In this document: one piece after another, positions 1 to 12,701 of the stretch
Layout: every line of letters starts with the position of its first letter
Numbering within the stretch: position 1 is the first letter of the stretch
Assembly (NCBI GenBank): GCA_014338405.1
Contig: JTDE01000282.1
Span: 67,932 to 131,931 of the forward strand
Source: Paragonimus skrjabini miyazakii
Taxonomy: Eukaryota > Platyhelminthes > Trematoda > Plagiorchiida > Troglotrematidae
Direction of reading: 5' to 3'
Length of the DNA stretch: 64,000 nucleotides
Position numbers and translations under genes: made by a program
The notes under the pieces: model-generated
What the model saw: the letters and a program-made list of their open reading frames with translations, nothing else
Databases searched by the model: none
What the model was told of the DNA's origin: nothing

Positions 1-330
1 CAGCGACAGAAACACCATGCCCAAGCGTGGCAAGCGCTCTACTAGCTGAGCTAGGAAGCCACGCTGGAAGCTCAGAAATTTCACAGCGTGAACTGATGGA
101 GAAATCCTGCTTGGGCAGTCAATCAGCTGGATCATTTGGTGGATTCCATATGACACAGTTGATTGGGTGGGTAACTAGGTCCAAATGTGAAATTTCTGAG
201 CTTCCGGCGTGGCTTCATAGCTCAGCTGGTAGAGCGCTTGCCACGTTTGGGCATGGTGTTTCTGTCGCTGGTTCGAATCCAGCCGAAGTCCGGATTTTTC
301 GCAAATGGATCTCTTGTAAACTAGTGTATT
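1..330. repeat. Palindromic pair of tRNA-like SINE units (locus 1)
   Basis: Bases 1-84 are the reverse complement of 187-270 with only 4 mismatches by direct alignment. A 102-bp loop (85-186) separates the arms. Each arm carries most of a tRNA-like unit with a Pol III A box; the left arm is cut by the window start, so its B box would lie outside. The loop contains the leader also found at the other copies (1990-2130, 41.7 kb, 53.5 kb), for example GGATTCCATATGA. Homology runs past the right tRNA-like unit to about 320. This is a SINE-like or foldback repeat, not a protein gene. Confidence 0.85.
211..291 (+). repeat. tRNA-like Pol III unit (SINE head)
   Basis: The A box TAGCTCAGCTGG (218-229) and B box GGTTCGAATCC (270-280) both match Pol III promoter consensus. 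The ends can pair as an acceptor stem (GGCTTC with GAAGTC, one wobble). The D stem GCTC/GAGC and T stem GCTGG/CCAGC are perfect. An imperfect anticodon stem (TGCC/GGCA) closes a 7-nt loop ACGTTTG, in which the usual U33 is C and the variable region is too long. It is therefore better read as a tRNA-derived SINE head than a working tRNA. Related copies at 2130, 5956, 41.6, 41.9, 53.3 and 53.6 kb support that. Confidence 0.75.
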
Positions 331-1989
331 GACAACAAGATACGTTAGTAGAGCTCTGTACACTAATACAGTGGGCATACATGTGCTCACCAAGAACCTG
401 TCTGAGGGTCTCAAGCCACATGAAACAACGGACTAACAGGAACAGAATATACAAGGGACGGAGGCGGGAAGACACTTACAGACGTATTCAATGTAAAGGT
501 GTACATGAAAATGACGTGGATGACTACCATGTAGGTGATGTGTGCTAATCAGAAAACCAGGCACTGCCCAAGTCGTGGAAGTAACTACATGTAAAAAAAA
601 CTGTGTCATTTGGAAAAATGATTTTCCGAGAAATATTCCACATTGAAAAAGTGTATGTTGACGATGGTACACAACTAATATAAGTGGAAATTCCAGGTTA
701 ACTAAGGCGAAACAAAATAGACTCAAACAAAGATTCGCAGACATTTTTACCACATTATACGTATGGTTCTATTGAATAGAAATTTAATAGCAATTTAATG
801 GTGGTAATGAGACAGTGAACCGTGACACGGACGCATTTATTTGAGTATCTTTGAGTGTTTAAAACTCTTAGTCAATCGGTGTTATGTAATTGGGTAACTC
901 AGAGGTTTTTACGTGTTACTGGTGTCACTTCGGTCTTTAGTCTGCCGCATCGATCGTGAGAGCTGTTTGTGTTTTATTGATTTGATTCAACAAGCCGTTT
1001 TGAATTTCCGCATACCTCTCTATTCAATCAGCCTTCTCCTGCGATGTCTACAGAATCAACCTAGTGGATATCACTTATTTTGACAGCACATGTTTGTGTT
1101 GAGTTGTCAGTTTCTATATGCAATTAAATAGAAGCTGATATTTGGTCATGTTAGATCCTTTCAGATTCTACAAATCGGTCATACTACTTACCAGTAATCT
1201 AATGTTCGTAGTCAACAATAACAGATGGTTCTCAACGTGTGCCTGTCTGCAATATTCAAGGCTTGATGGTCCATGCCTGAATCCTCTAACGAACACCAAA
1301 AGAAATGGAGTGGTTTCATAAATGACTTCCTAAACGAGATTTTTAAAAATATTTTGTTCAGTTGTGGTGTAAACATGGTACCTAGAGGCACGTGTTTCTA
1401 GTCACTGGCTTGAATTGAGCCAAAAGATGGATTTTATCTCGCCTGGATCTCTTCGGGTCTAGTGAGTCAGCCATACTATCGGCTAGAGGCATAAAACTGT
1501 CACCGAACACAACCAGACTCAATTGACGTGCACAAGCAGTTTGGTTCGTTGCACAATTGTCTTGCCCCGAATCACCCACTCCCAGAATATTCTGGCTACA
1601 TTTGCTTAAAATTACTGTAATCTATGTCCATAGGTCGAAGTCAATGACGAAATGCTATCATGCATATTGTCGTAACTTGAATATGTCACCGACCTCTATT
1701 GATTTTTAAAGGACTTCGCATCAGTTTGTCACTTATATTTCTTACTTCCGATGCACGGAAACAAAATTACACTTTTCCAATACAACGAATGTTTATTTCA
1801 TTTTTATTCTTAAAGATACGTACAGCAGTATTATATGTCATTTCGTCTGAAAAATACCAGAGTTAAATAAATTTGGGGAATATATGAAACAGGTTGCGAA
1901 ACCAATTTACTTTTCACAATTGGGTCTCATCTAAAATAATAAATCTGCCAAACTACTTATTAGTAATACAATTTCTATGTTCACCAGCG
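331..1989. other. No gene seen
   Basis: AT-rich sequence with only short chance open frames on both strands. No splice-bounded exon, repeat or RNA gene was recognised. Confidence 0.5.
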
Positions 1990-2685
1990 CGTTGGTGGAT
2001 TCCAGCGTGAACTGTTCGAGAAATCCTGCCGGGACAGTCGATCCACTAGATCACTTGATGGATTCCATATGAGACAGTCGAACTGGTGGGTAACAGAGTC
2101 CGAAGGTAAAATTTCCTAGCTCTCAGTGTGGCTCCATATCTCAGCTCGTAGAGCGCTTGCCGCGTTTGGGCATGATGTTTCTGTAACTGTTTCGAGTCCA
2201 GCCGATGTCCTGGCTTTTCTCAATTGGGTCTCATCTGAAATCACAAATCTGTCAAACTGTCTATCAACAGTAAAAATTAACAGTCTAACGTAGTAATGGA
2301 TTGGTGTATCAAAGATCAGTCTCAACTGAATACAGCTTTTGCTGACTTACTGATTTGCTCTCAATACTGTCTACCAACTCGGATGTGCTTCTAACACAGT
2401 GAGATGGTAGCAGTTCATGAAACCACTCAGAAATATATGCATCAACGAACATGCGATTTTATGATAAACCAAAATGGCCATAGATACTATAGATATTAAT
2501 CTGATACATGATCTATCTTGTGAAATTTTGGCAAACTTCTTACTCTTGATGTTTATATTTCCTTCGGTTTGATTTTCTTATGATGGATTTATAAATCGTA
2601 TGCATGTGCCTCCAACATTTTCAGTCTCTTTCTAAATACTTTTCAACCAAAAAGTGGTTGCCAAGTATGATCATCAATTTAGATT
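1990..2685 (+). repeat. Left arm of a 696-bp inverted repeat
   Basis: This arm aligns end to end, without gaps, with the reverse complement of 5481-6176. I counted 7 mismatches in 696 bp (99.0%). The outer part (1990-2130) is the leader of the tRNA-like family and 2130-2210 is a tRNA-like unit with degenerate A and B boxes. The inner 475 bp is a tail not seen elsewhere in the window. Similarity stops abruptly at both ends. No clear target-site duplication flanks the structure. Confidence 0.95.
2130..2210 (+). repeat. tRNA-like SINE unit inside the left arm
   Basis: The unit has A-box-like TATCTCAGCTCGTAGAGCGC and B-box-like TTCGAGTCC at the spacing seen in the 211-291 copy, preceded by the same leader. 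Several substitutions separate it from locus 1. The mirror copy in the right arm differs from it at only one base. Confidence 0.75.
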
Positions 2686-5480
2686 CCCCTATAAGAGAAA
2701 ATATCGTGTTCTTTATCAAAATCTTTCTCATCAGAGTAAGGCTGAATCGATAACTTCATTCCACTGTTTGATTCTTCTGCAGCGTTCAGGAGACAGACAT
2801 CAATTCTGACCTACTGGATCAAATAAAATGTATTAACCAGATTTGGAAAGCAAGCAGCACCAGTCAGGTTTTTATACACGGAAGGTATTGACATAGTTGG
2901 GACTCTTTTTGTAAAACTGACTGCTTAATTGGTGACCGAAAGAATAAAACTGTTTTGGTCGGTTTGATTACTTACTGCTATATTCAGTGCACCCGAATTT
3001 TGCTCGTCTCAGTTGAGCAACTGATAACAGAAAATCAATTTATTGACATTTAATGTCATATATATTCTCTGTTTGTATTTAACAAACTGATCCTATTTAT
3101 CCTCCTTGGTGTTCATTCAGACTGTAAGGAAAGTCTGTTTGTAACACATCTTGTATACGTATATATCTATGTCTGTTGAATTCGTAGAAAAACAGAGTCG
3201 GCTTGATTAAACTGTGGGTTACGGATTGATCGTCGTCGTAAAACCGTGGCCTATCACTTTTGTGTCGTAGTCCCGGTGATTAGGCAACCTGAGGTCGGAT
3301 GCGGTCATATTATGGAGTTACATCTCCGAGTAATTTATTTACCTGTCAGTTTGTCATCAGGTTTCAATCACCATACTGTGACACCCGTAATAATTGTCTC
3401 CAATCAGAAATGACTATCCATATATAACCAATACAACAACATCCATAGAAATATAAAAACTTAACTTACTCCTTTGATAGACAAGTTCGCTATCCCAATC
3501 GTTGCTACCAGTAGTGTCTACGAGATGTCGAACTAATTTTTATGACTGACCTAACAATACTTAGCCCGTATATTATAGTGGACTCATGGATGACTTCACA
3601 ATTTGCTTACTGGTTGCATTAATTCACTGTCAGTGACCCGTTCACATAAGCATGCGCGGAAACTACGGATGCGTAAATCTGTGTTCTAGTTATGGCGTTT
3701 TCATTGCAAATTTGACCGAATGAATCCGGTTCATAGGTTACCCCAGTGCCTTAGTAAATTGTGATTAGTCATCTAGATGGCATAACAGAAAAATATTTTG
3801 AGACAGGATAGACAGTTTATCTTTGTTGAGTTAAAAAGTGAATCCTTTGCCAAATTAATTGGGTTGAGACAAATATTATTTAAAATTTTAAGTAGTTGTC
3901 TGCGACACAATTTTTTTTCTATCGATGTAAGTCTGCTAGTCAGGAAGCGAAGTGGTGCTGTGCCTCGTATTTTACTATATGACAAATTCCTTGTATAAAT
4001 TAAACTGTTTGGAGTAGACTACTTCAGTTCATTAATTGAGTTTAAAGCGTAAAACAGTCGATAGACAAAACATTAGTCGCCACCACCACCATCACAGGAG
4101 TCTACAAGCAGCAATTCACTGCTGCTTGAAATCAAAACTGAACAAAATTAACGCTATTAAGGTTATCAGTAAGATAGCAAAAATTTGTTTCCTTCCCTAC
4201 AAAAATCCTTGGCAAAATTTAGAGACCATTCAGTTTTTACAAAAATGTAAACCTATCTTTCGGAATCAACATGTTGGAATTTGATCTGCGTAGAGCACTG
4301 AGTTCTTCTTATCTAGTTCATTAAAACGGTGGTAAAAGATTTATCACGAAAGGCAAGCACTTCGTCAGTTCTCAGCAGTAGATTATGTACAACATAAAAT
4401 TAGGCAGATTGTGGTCCTACATTGTCAGGGTAACGCCAATGTGTTTGTGTTAACTGAAACGATGTTAGTCAAACATCAAACGCCGGCTGTTACTCAGCAG
4501 AAGGTTCTGATGCACTCAGTCTTTTAGCTGTAGCAATGAAACGGTTGAGACCATCCTAGTGCTTGCACGTTCGACGTTCACGCTATTCATAGTCTTTCTA
4601 CTGTGCTCTAACCTTATATGAATGAGTGATGTATGTAATCAATAGATAAGCATAAACGAACTGTTTGTAGCCCACAGCGTCTCTTTTTTCGCTGTTTTGT
4701 CCAGTCGCCTTATTAAAAATAGATCAGGATTGTATTTTTTGAATACCATTTAGAAAGATCGGAGAAACTTTCGCGATGCAACTACGAACCCAAATTAACG
4801 GCTTTTCTTTCGGACGCTGTTAGTAATAAATGTTTTTACCAACATTTTTAAAAACCTTTATGCAGAACATCACTATTTGCCTCACGAAGAAACTCAGCAT
4901 AACTGGAGTTGAACCAAGCTATCTTCGAGTATACGTAACCTTCAACTCTCCTGTAGGTCTATTTATTTCGTGACCTTTTTATAATTTTTGGACAAGCAAG
5001 CTCCGGAAGAAGTCAACTGAAATTTGGTAGGGACTGTGCACTAGCAAATCCTGCATCTGTAATCCTCAAGACGGTAAACACAAGTTTGTGCAAAGTGACA
5101 CGTTTAGGGCAAGTTATTGATAAAAGGTGACATCCGTTGTCACCTTTTACATGACAGTTGGAATCGAAAAGCTGTTTATTGTAAAAACACAGTGAAGGAA
5201 GCCTTGTTTACCGTTCATCGTAACCTATACACTTCTGCCTGTTTTGTGAATGCAACCCAAGTCACCAGTAATCGTCTAATGATAGATTTTTCAGCAAGAT
5301 TTTTCAGCTTTTTTCCAGCACGATGATAATACCACCTGCATGCATCAATGTTGTATATCTCAGAGCGCTATTAGTCAGGAAATAGAACAATCTCTCAATG
5401 AGACGTTTACGAGACATTAGACCCTATTTACGATTAAAATGCATTACACTTGTTCTTGAGTGAGGGCTATTAACAGCGGA
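2686..5480. other. 2.8-kb spacer between the inverted arms
   Basis: There is no transposase, reverse transcriptase or other recognisable product on either strand; the longest open frames are about 60-80 codons. A short CAC/CAT run at 4080-4095 encodes His repeats in one frame, which is not evidence of a gene. No second inverted pair or tandem array was seen inside. Confidence 0.5.
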
Positions 5481-6176
5481 AATCTAAATTGATGATCATA
5501 CTTGGCAACCACTTTTTGGTTGAAAAGTATTTAGAAAGAGACTGAAAATGTTGGAGGCACATGCATACGATTTATAAATCCATCATAAGAAAATCAAACC
5601 GAAGGAAATATAAACATCAAGAGTAAGAAGTTTGCCAAAATTTCACAAGATAGATCATGTATCAGATTAATATCTATAGTATCTATGGCCATTTTGGTTT
5701 ATCATAAAATCGCATGTTCGTTGATGCAAATATTTCTGAGTGGTTTCATGAACTGCTACCATCTCACTGTGTTAGAAGCACATCCGAGTTGGTAGACAGT
5801 ATTGAGAGCAAATCAGTAAGTCAGCAAAAGCTGTATTCAGTTGAGACTGATCTTTTATTCACCAATCCATTACTACGTTAGACTGTTAATTTTTACTATT
5901 GGTAGATAGTTTGACAGATTTGTGATTTCAGATGAGACCCAATTGAGAAAAGCCAGGACATCGGCTGGACTCGAAACAGTTACAGAAACACCATGCCCAA
6001 ACGCGGCAAGCGCTCTACGAGCTGAGATATGGAGCCACACTGAGAGCTAGGAAATTTTACCTTCGGACTCTGTTACCCACCAGTTCGACTGTCTCATATG
6101 GAATCCATCAAGTGATCTAGTGGATCGACTGTCCCGGCAGGATTTCTCGAACAGTTCACGCTGGAATCCACCAACG
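5481..6176 (-). repeat. Right arm of the 696-bp inverted repeat
   Basis: Reverse complement of 1990-2685 with 7 substitutions and no indels. The mismatches cluster in the tail next to the tRNA-like unit (six of the seven lie at about 5740-5925, the other near 5990), and long stretches on either side are identical. The tRNA-like unit lies at 5956-6036 on the minus strand, so both SINE leaders face outward and both tails face the spacer. Confidence 0.95.
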
Positions 6177-6561
6177 AAGCTTTTAAGCATGTTGATTTTT
6201 ATGCGGTTTGGTTTATATTCAGAGTGTAATTTCGCGTATTTTGTTGAATTAATTTAAGGGTCTTATCTTCGTTTGCATAGAAAGCAGTTCTCTTAAATCC
6301 AAAAGGGTGAATAGTCATATCGATGATTTTACGATGACTAGCCAATTAACACCCCATATTAGTAAATGTATTTTCCAAACTGCTTGGATAGCAGTTTCAC
6401 GAAATAATTTTCTGTCTTCAGCTACGTGCCTTATATAAATGATATTTTGATGTCCACTGATGAATAATCTACCATTACATTTTATGGTGATTTGAACTTC
6501 ATTTACGGTAACCTCATTTTAATTTATTAGGTGGAGTTCAACAGTTGTTTTCCTCTTTTAG

Positions 6562-6739
6562 ACCTCGGTTTCAAAACGGAGTGTTGCAAACTTCTGTTTC
6601 TTATGACTTTACAGGAAGCGGGCACTGGTTGCAGTTATCCTGCTTTGCATCGACTGTGATAATCTTAATTCACAAAGAAAGAAACATGTGCACAACAACT
6701 GCACGAAAAAGAGTCTATTATATATATGCCAGTGGATAA
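6562..6739 (+). CDS. Candidate exon, unknown product
   Basis: A strong acceptor (TTTTCCTCTTTTAG, ending at 6561) precedes a frame that enters with two bases of the first codon upstream (phase 2) and stays open to a stop at 6737-6739. No good donor was found; ACT|GTGATA near 6657 is one possibility, so the 3' boundary is not known. The translation starts PRFQNGVLQTSVSYDF and resembles no family I know. It could be an early exon of the plus-strand gene that ends at 59176. Runs of this length also occur by chance. Confidence 0.22.
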
Positions 6740-7005
6740 CGGTTAGCCGTAAAAATTAGTGAATATCCATATTAAGAAAAAAGCATCAAAACGTAAACGC
6801 TGCAGTTAACAGAAATTTAAACGGTTATACACATTCAACCCAGTGATAACCATTTAACCAGAATTTTGATTCACGGCTCGCCTGCCCAGTTGCCAAATTA
6901 CGTTTTTGTTAAGCAATAGGGCGTTGGCCGTACATAGTTGTGATGCGCATTGAGCCGATCAGTCTAGCTCTCCTGTAATATATCACTTTGACAAAGACAT
7001 AATAG

Positions 7006-7242
7006 ATGGGCATTTGCATCAGTATACGGCTTAGCACATTTTCAAACTATTATCAACCGAACTCTCAAGGGACAACCTGACGACTTTGACAGATTTGAAG
7101 AACCTGACTTCATCGATCACATGTCCCAACGAGTGGATGCTTATTTGAATCGGTCAATTCTTTCAATAAACTGTTGTGTAACCTTAACCCAGAACTGTTG
7201 GCAATTAAGGAACCCTGCTAATCAGACGCTGGTCAGTTCTAC
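7006..7242 (+). CDS. Candidate ectodomain exon, unknown product
   Basis: This frame is open for about 79 codons. A possible acceptor AATAG|A (phase 2) opens it and a donor AC|GTAAAC (phase 2) closes it. The translation includes GLAHFQTIINRTLKGQ and the sequons NRT, NRS and NQT, as expected for a secreted or extracellular region. The acid-rich piece PDDFDRFEEPDFIDHM and the cysteines look more protein-like than nearby open frames. The end phase fits the candidate exon at 12141. The acceptor is weak in pyrimidines, and alternatives lie at 7023 and 7034. I do not recognise the family. Confidence 0.33.
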
Positions 7243-10200
7243 GTAAACGAAGAAAGTTAATTATTGGATAGTGGTAGAGGAACTCGGTTATTATAAATTA
7301 AACATCACTGACAACTGACTGCAGCTGTTGCATTCTTCTAGGTTCTTTAACGAGCGTTTTCTGAAAAGTAACTATATTTGAGTTTTACTATTGTTAGAAC
7401 CCGTCAACAGTCTACACCTTTGCTACGGTCGGGATCGGAACTCCAGCCACGCTTTCTTGAGGCAACTTTGTTGACCACTGCGCCACTGACCTCACATTAG
7501 AAAACATTCACACAATAAATATTCTGCGGCGGAACTATTAACTGCATTAATGTGCGAAGGATTAAGTTTTCTATATTTATGAGCAGTCCAATGTAATTTA
7601 CCAGCTTTACTGTAAGGGCTCACGAGGGTAAATCAAGATGTTGATGCCACGTGACATGAGCCTTTCTTCTGCTTCCAATAAGTGAAGAAATGAAAGCCAA
7701 TGTGTTGGATAAGGTTACGGCGTTTCTGCGTAAATCTTGTATTGCTGCACCACAATAAACAACCGAGGCAACTTGAGCGCCGCAAAGTTTGTTTACAAAC
7801 ATGGAAAGGCGAACGTACTTTTAAAACATTGTCGATGCCTTGGTAGCTTACAACTGGTGCTTCTTCATCTTGCGGAAGCACAACGCAGATGAATTAGTGA
7901 GGTTTATTTCGTTTCCAACACTCTCTAAGCTACTGAAGCATAGTTTTACATATTGGTTAATGTCAGCATAAGAGCCAATTAGACTACCACTTGTGTATCC
8001 TAGGCTCAGCTGATTCTTCCATCTCATCTAAACAAAAATTGCAAAATTTGGTGAAGCACCTTAATTCGCCTGATTTCTGTAGTTCCATGTTATCATTAGT
8101 TGCATTGTTCACTCCATCGCTCAAAGATAAGCAGCATTTTGGCACTGACATAATTATCTGTCCACCAGTTTGCATCATGCTCAAGTTATTCTCAGCTGAT
8201 AAATACAGTGAGCGACGAACAATTCGTGAGCGAAACCATTAAGAACTGATTACAGTGATCAGCTGAAGCTTTGCTTCGGAAGATAGTAACATCCAAATAT
8301 CTGAGTCCCGTTACAAAAGCAGAACAAAGAATTGGTGTTCAGTGTTAGGTATCTGTAGTAAAACAGTCAAGTAATCACCATGGAACGCAGTGTTATCTCT
8401 ATCAGGCGCAGCCTGATTTACGCAAAAAGAAATTATGAGTTCCTCTTATTAAGTTCACCAGAAAAATGCGGAGACATTCTGAGAGATGCAACAATGTCAT
8501 TTGTTCTCATTTTGATGGTTAATTAGAACATTTAAAGATGTGAGCTAAAATTTTGGCGACAACTGAAATAGTGAACAAATATCATGTGAAAAAGGACGGA
8601 AAGCGACGAACAGCCTCAAGTTTATGGCAGTAAAGGTGATTTCCTTTACTTGTTTTCTAGTATAGAGCCAAAAGGGAACGTCAGATTGATATCTATATGA
8701 CAGACGTCAAGATCCCGAAGTTGCGATTGGGAACCAACGGAGTAACTTAGTAAACTTCACTACTTGCTGTGGCTGAATGTTCCATTGAATGTTATATAAA
8801 TGGCATCTGAGGAGGAACTCAAGGTATGTTTGTCATAGTGTGAATTGCTGGTCACAACCGGACAAAACAGTTATCTGCTTGGACCTGAGTGGATAGAGGG
8901 TGTGGTTCTCAATTTCAGCTAACTGTACTTCATGATACTTTCACTGTCATCTAGCTACCGGTGGTCTTCGGGTCACTTACATGACAGACATTAAATAAGT
9001 ATTGCAGCTATCGTTTCATGGTAAATCATGGTTCACCGAATCACAATGTTTTTGTTAACCAGCACACAAAGCTCAGTTGAACTGAGCAGACTGAGATGAC
9101 GACTGGTTGAACAAGAACAGTTTTTGCTCATAGATGCCAAACAGCAATTCGGAACAACAATTTAAAAATGAACTCATCTATTCTGGATTCATAACAATCA
9201 ATCTATATAAAAATCTTTTCTCAAAACTTACGGGCATAGACAAACCAAAACAAAACGAAAGAAATTATGCTGCGACTCGTCTGGGAATAACTGAAGTCGC
9301 TTGATTAGACGACTGTAATTTTGAAACACTGGGTTCCCTTCAATCAGCGCAGAAAGAACACATATGTTGAAATATGTTAACATTTCGTTTACGCTCATCA
9401 GTTCACTTGCAATTGCGGGGACGTTTACCTAGGCAGCACGGACCGACAGCTATCTCAGTGAGTGGTAGAACACGTCCCAAACCGGTTAAAACAATTCGAC
9501 ACAACAATCGGCAGCCGGTGAATCCGTTATTCATCGATTGCCAGACACCTCATTTTAACATGTCAGATTGACCCACTTAGATCACTCAAAACATTGTTAC
9601 CTAATCAGAACCCGAAGCTACTGGCCTTTAGCGAAGCCAGGTTGATCAGAACTCATGGGCGGCGCTACGTGCACAAAAGTGGTTGAAGCAACCCTTAGGG
9701 TTGCCGTGGTGGTAATGACAATACATGGTATGACTGCATGCGTGTCCATACCCTATCTATCTCTATTTTTATGTCATATATAACCTGCATGTTTTACGTT
9801 TGCGACTGATGAGAGTAAACGAGATGTTAACATATCGCAACATGTCTTCTTCCTGCACTGATGAAGAGACTGCAATCTACGTAATGATTAACTCATATCA
9901 GTCAACACAACAGTGGATAAATTTAAACATGTTGCGCATGTTTCTCTGTGCTGATTGTAGGTGCCAAAATCCACGACCGGGTTTTTACGGTTTCCAATTA
10001 TCATGTGAAGCTGATAGCCTGACAAGACACTAATGTCAAACGAAATTCAAGTATCTCATTGATCATTTGGGCAAGGTATATGGAACAGCCAGCCAGTTCT
10101 GCTTGTGACCGCGCATACGGATGCCCCAGTATACAGATAAGTTCGCTTGTACCAGTAATCACCTACCAACTACAATTTTTAGTTGCTCCGCACGATCCTC

Positions 10201-12140
10201 TCAAATGAGTATAAAGTATTAAACGCATAAAATGTTATTATTATGTACTGCGCGTCTGAAAAAGGGCTAAGTGTAAAATTTTAAGCGTTCTAGAATAAAA
10301 TACTTGATAAAAACAAGTGGTGAGTGAAAGCCAAAAAATCCTAGAAAAACGCACACATGAGTAGGAGACCGAATAGATAAATCTGGAAAAATAATGTCAT
10401 CCATCTTGAAAACGAGCCGATATTAGGTTGTTTCGGCCGTTTACCGTGCAGCGTTTAAGAAATTGATGCTTACTTCCTACCTCCTTGGCGTCACGGATCA
10501 TTGAGCCCAACTGCATCTATAACGCGAGGTATTTGGTACAGAATGCTGATGATCTTCTAATTGAAACTTCTTCCGCCAGTGTTGTTTATATATCAGTGCG
10601 TCGGTAAACACAAATAATGTTTAAAATGGGTGGCTTAATCAATAGTATTGTTATAGTTTGTTTGTCTGTGGTCTCTCATACAACGATCTTTTTAATTTTG
10701 GTTTTAAATCACACTGACTTGAGTGACCAAGTTGGAACAAAACGTAAAGTTATGTCTGTCATCATCAACCGGTAAACTGGAACAAGATGAGCGCTCCGAT
10801 TTTTAAAATTCACCAGTATGATCGATTTGATAATTACTTGCAACATATCATTATTCCAAGTAGAACACTAGATTAATGTTCACTTTTACATGTGCAGTAA
10901 CCCAGAAAATGGATTACTTGTTCTAAGTTCTAACGTGTCTCATTCGTTACATCATGACCAGACAAAAATGGTAATAGTTGAATTCCTGTTCTAATGTCAA
11001 AATACAGTTTTCTGCTCTCTAATGCCCATCACACACAGGAAGCGGAAAGTGACTTGCACGAAACGTTCAATAGCTGCTCGCCATTATGTTTGCCCACCTG
11101 TAAGTCTAAATCAAACTGGTTATTCCAGTTTTCTGCTGGTCTGATGGGGGTAAGAAGACGGTCGTCAAAGTGCGCTGTACAGATTTAACCTTTTCTATCA
11201 CTCTGCAGAATAGTCCTTCCAGACCGGTTGGTTGGCTTGATGAAAGCTACTTGAATAGGCAAAATATTTTACCCAATTTTACTGTCTGTCCGCAAACTAG
11301 GGCGGAAATAAGTCTTTTCCGAATGACTTTCTGTGCATATTGTGTTATATATAAACGCTGTTACACTTAACAGTGGATCATTCAAAATTTTCGTTATACG
11401 CCCCAAACCTTTGGCGAATCCATAATGACTAATATTCTGCTCTCAGGATTGGTGAGTAGTCCCCATCAGTTGCACCGTCGTGCATTAATAATCCTTCTTT
11501 CTTTCGTTCTTTTGGCCAAAGATATAAACAGAACTTAACCACTTATCCAGCTTCAGTACAGTTGCTATTTCTCGCCTCTTTTATCTTCTGTTTACTTATT
11601 GTTTTGTTGTACGTAAAGTTAAAAAATCAAAACTGTTTACGGTTTTACATCAATTTCTGCAATTTTGAATAAACCCATCATTATCAATTATTGTCAGTTT
11701 TATGATAAACACGATAATTTTATTCCAAATTTTTTGTCAATTGGCCGCAAGATTATGTAACCACTGATCATTTGGCCTTTGAGGTATATACGGCAATCTC
11801 TGGTTGCTTGAATTGAACACACATAGATGAATATTACGTCATAAGTCAAATCTTACACACATTAGATCACGAAAGTTATGATTAGTTCCAGGGGCGCAAC
11901 AGGTAAGATAAGTGTTATAGTTTCACTCCTTATGGCTGGTAGAACGGACACAGTCTATCCGTTGTCTCTCTACAGAACTGTTGCGTATGTGAACAAAGTG
12001 CAAGTATTCAAAACTGAGAGTTTGTGCATAAACTAAGAACTAGAATAAGCAAACACAGAAGGAAGATCCCGACACCATCCAGAACACGTCTATGGGACAG
12101 TAGGCACGAAATGATCTTTAATACAACCACATAATTACAG
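7243..12140. other. No gene seen; one SINE remnant
   Basis: Apart from the tRNA-like remnant at 7400-7500, I see only short open frames without convincing splice sites. If the flanking candidate exons are real, this is an intron of about 4.9 kb. Confidence 0.4.
7400..7500 (-). repeat. tRNA-derived SINE remnant, second family
   Basis: On the minus strand it has an A-box-like TGGCGCAGTGGTCAAC and a B-box-like GGAGTTCCGATCCCGACC. It aligns over about 90 bp with 38230-38322, in the same orientation and with the same motif order, at roughly three-quarters identity by eye. It is not related to the 211-291 family. Confidence 0.7.
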
Positions 12141-12443
12141 AATTACTTTGACACACAAAATGTTCCGTGCGCAGAAACCACCGAAATCTCAAAAGTTGAG
12201 GTCGTTGGAAATATCATTAGAATCGCCTTCCTTCGTGTATTCGGTGGCCGGTGTTAACTCGGTCTTATTGGCCAGCACAAATAATAAGACCTGTTCTACA
12301 TATAATGATTCAAGCAGTTGTTATCATCGATTGAAGAACTTAATCCTTTTTCCTTCGTTTGAAACATCGGAGTCAAAAATAAATTTGTTCAGCTGGTCAT
12401 ATGAACACTATGTTCGCCATCTCACATACTCCATTATTCTAGT
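12141..12443 (+). CDS. Candidate ectodomain exon, unknown product
   Basis: The frame is open for 101 codons, after an acceptor (ATAATTACAG) and before a strong donor (CTAGT|GTGAGTAA). Both ends are phase 2. The translation contains SLESPSFVYSVAGVNSVLLA, the sequons NKT and NDS, and a Cys pair (KTCSTYNDSSSCYH). Alternating hydrophobic stretches suggest a beta-rich extracellular region, but no family is recognised. The phase matches the candidate exons on either side (7006-7242 and 12702-12829). Splice signals and sequons make it better than chance, but not proven. Confidence 0.4.
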
Positions 12444-12701
12444 GTGAGTAACTGGGACGGAATCTTTTGTGTTTTATTAATGGTTTCTGGCGTGGTATTG
12501 TTTCGACTTACATCATACTTGTTTTAAACAAGCCAACATTTATGAATGGTTTTTCCTGGTTTGTTAAAGCGTCTTGACCAAAAAAAATGAAACGTTTGTT
12601 CTGAAAAAGCCGCCAACCCAAAAGTGGGACATCACCAAAATCCATAATTACTGAATGAACATAAACTGCACTGACCTTGTGAACTCTGAAAATATTTTAA
12701 G

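Noticed and set aside
4036..4284. Frame with five consecutive His codons
   Set aside because: A short CAC/CAT run explains it; no other protein features.
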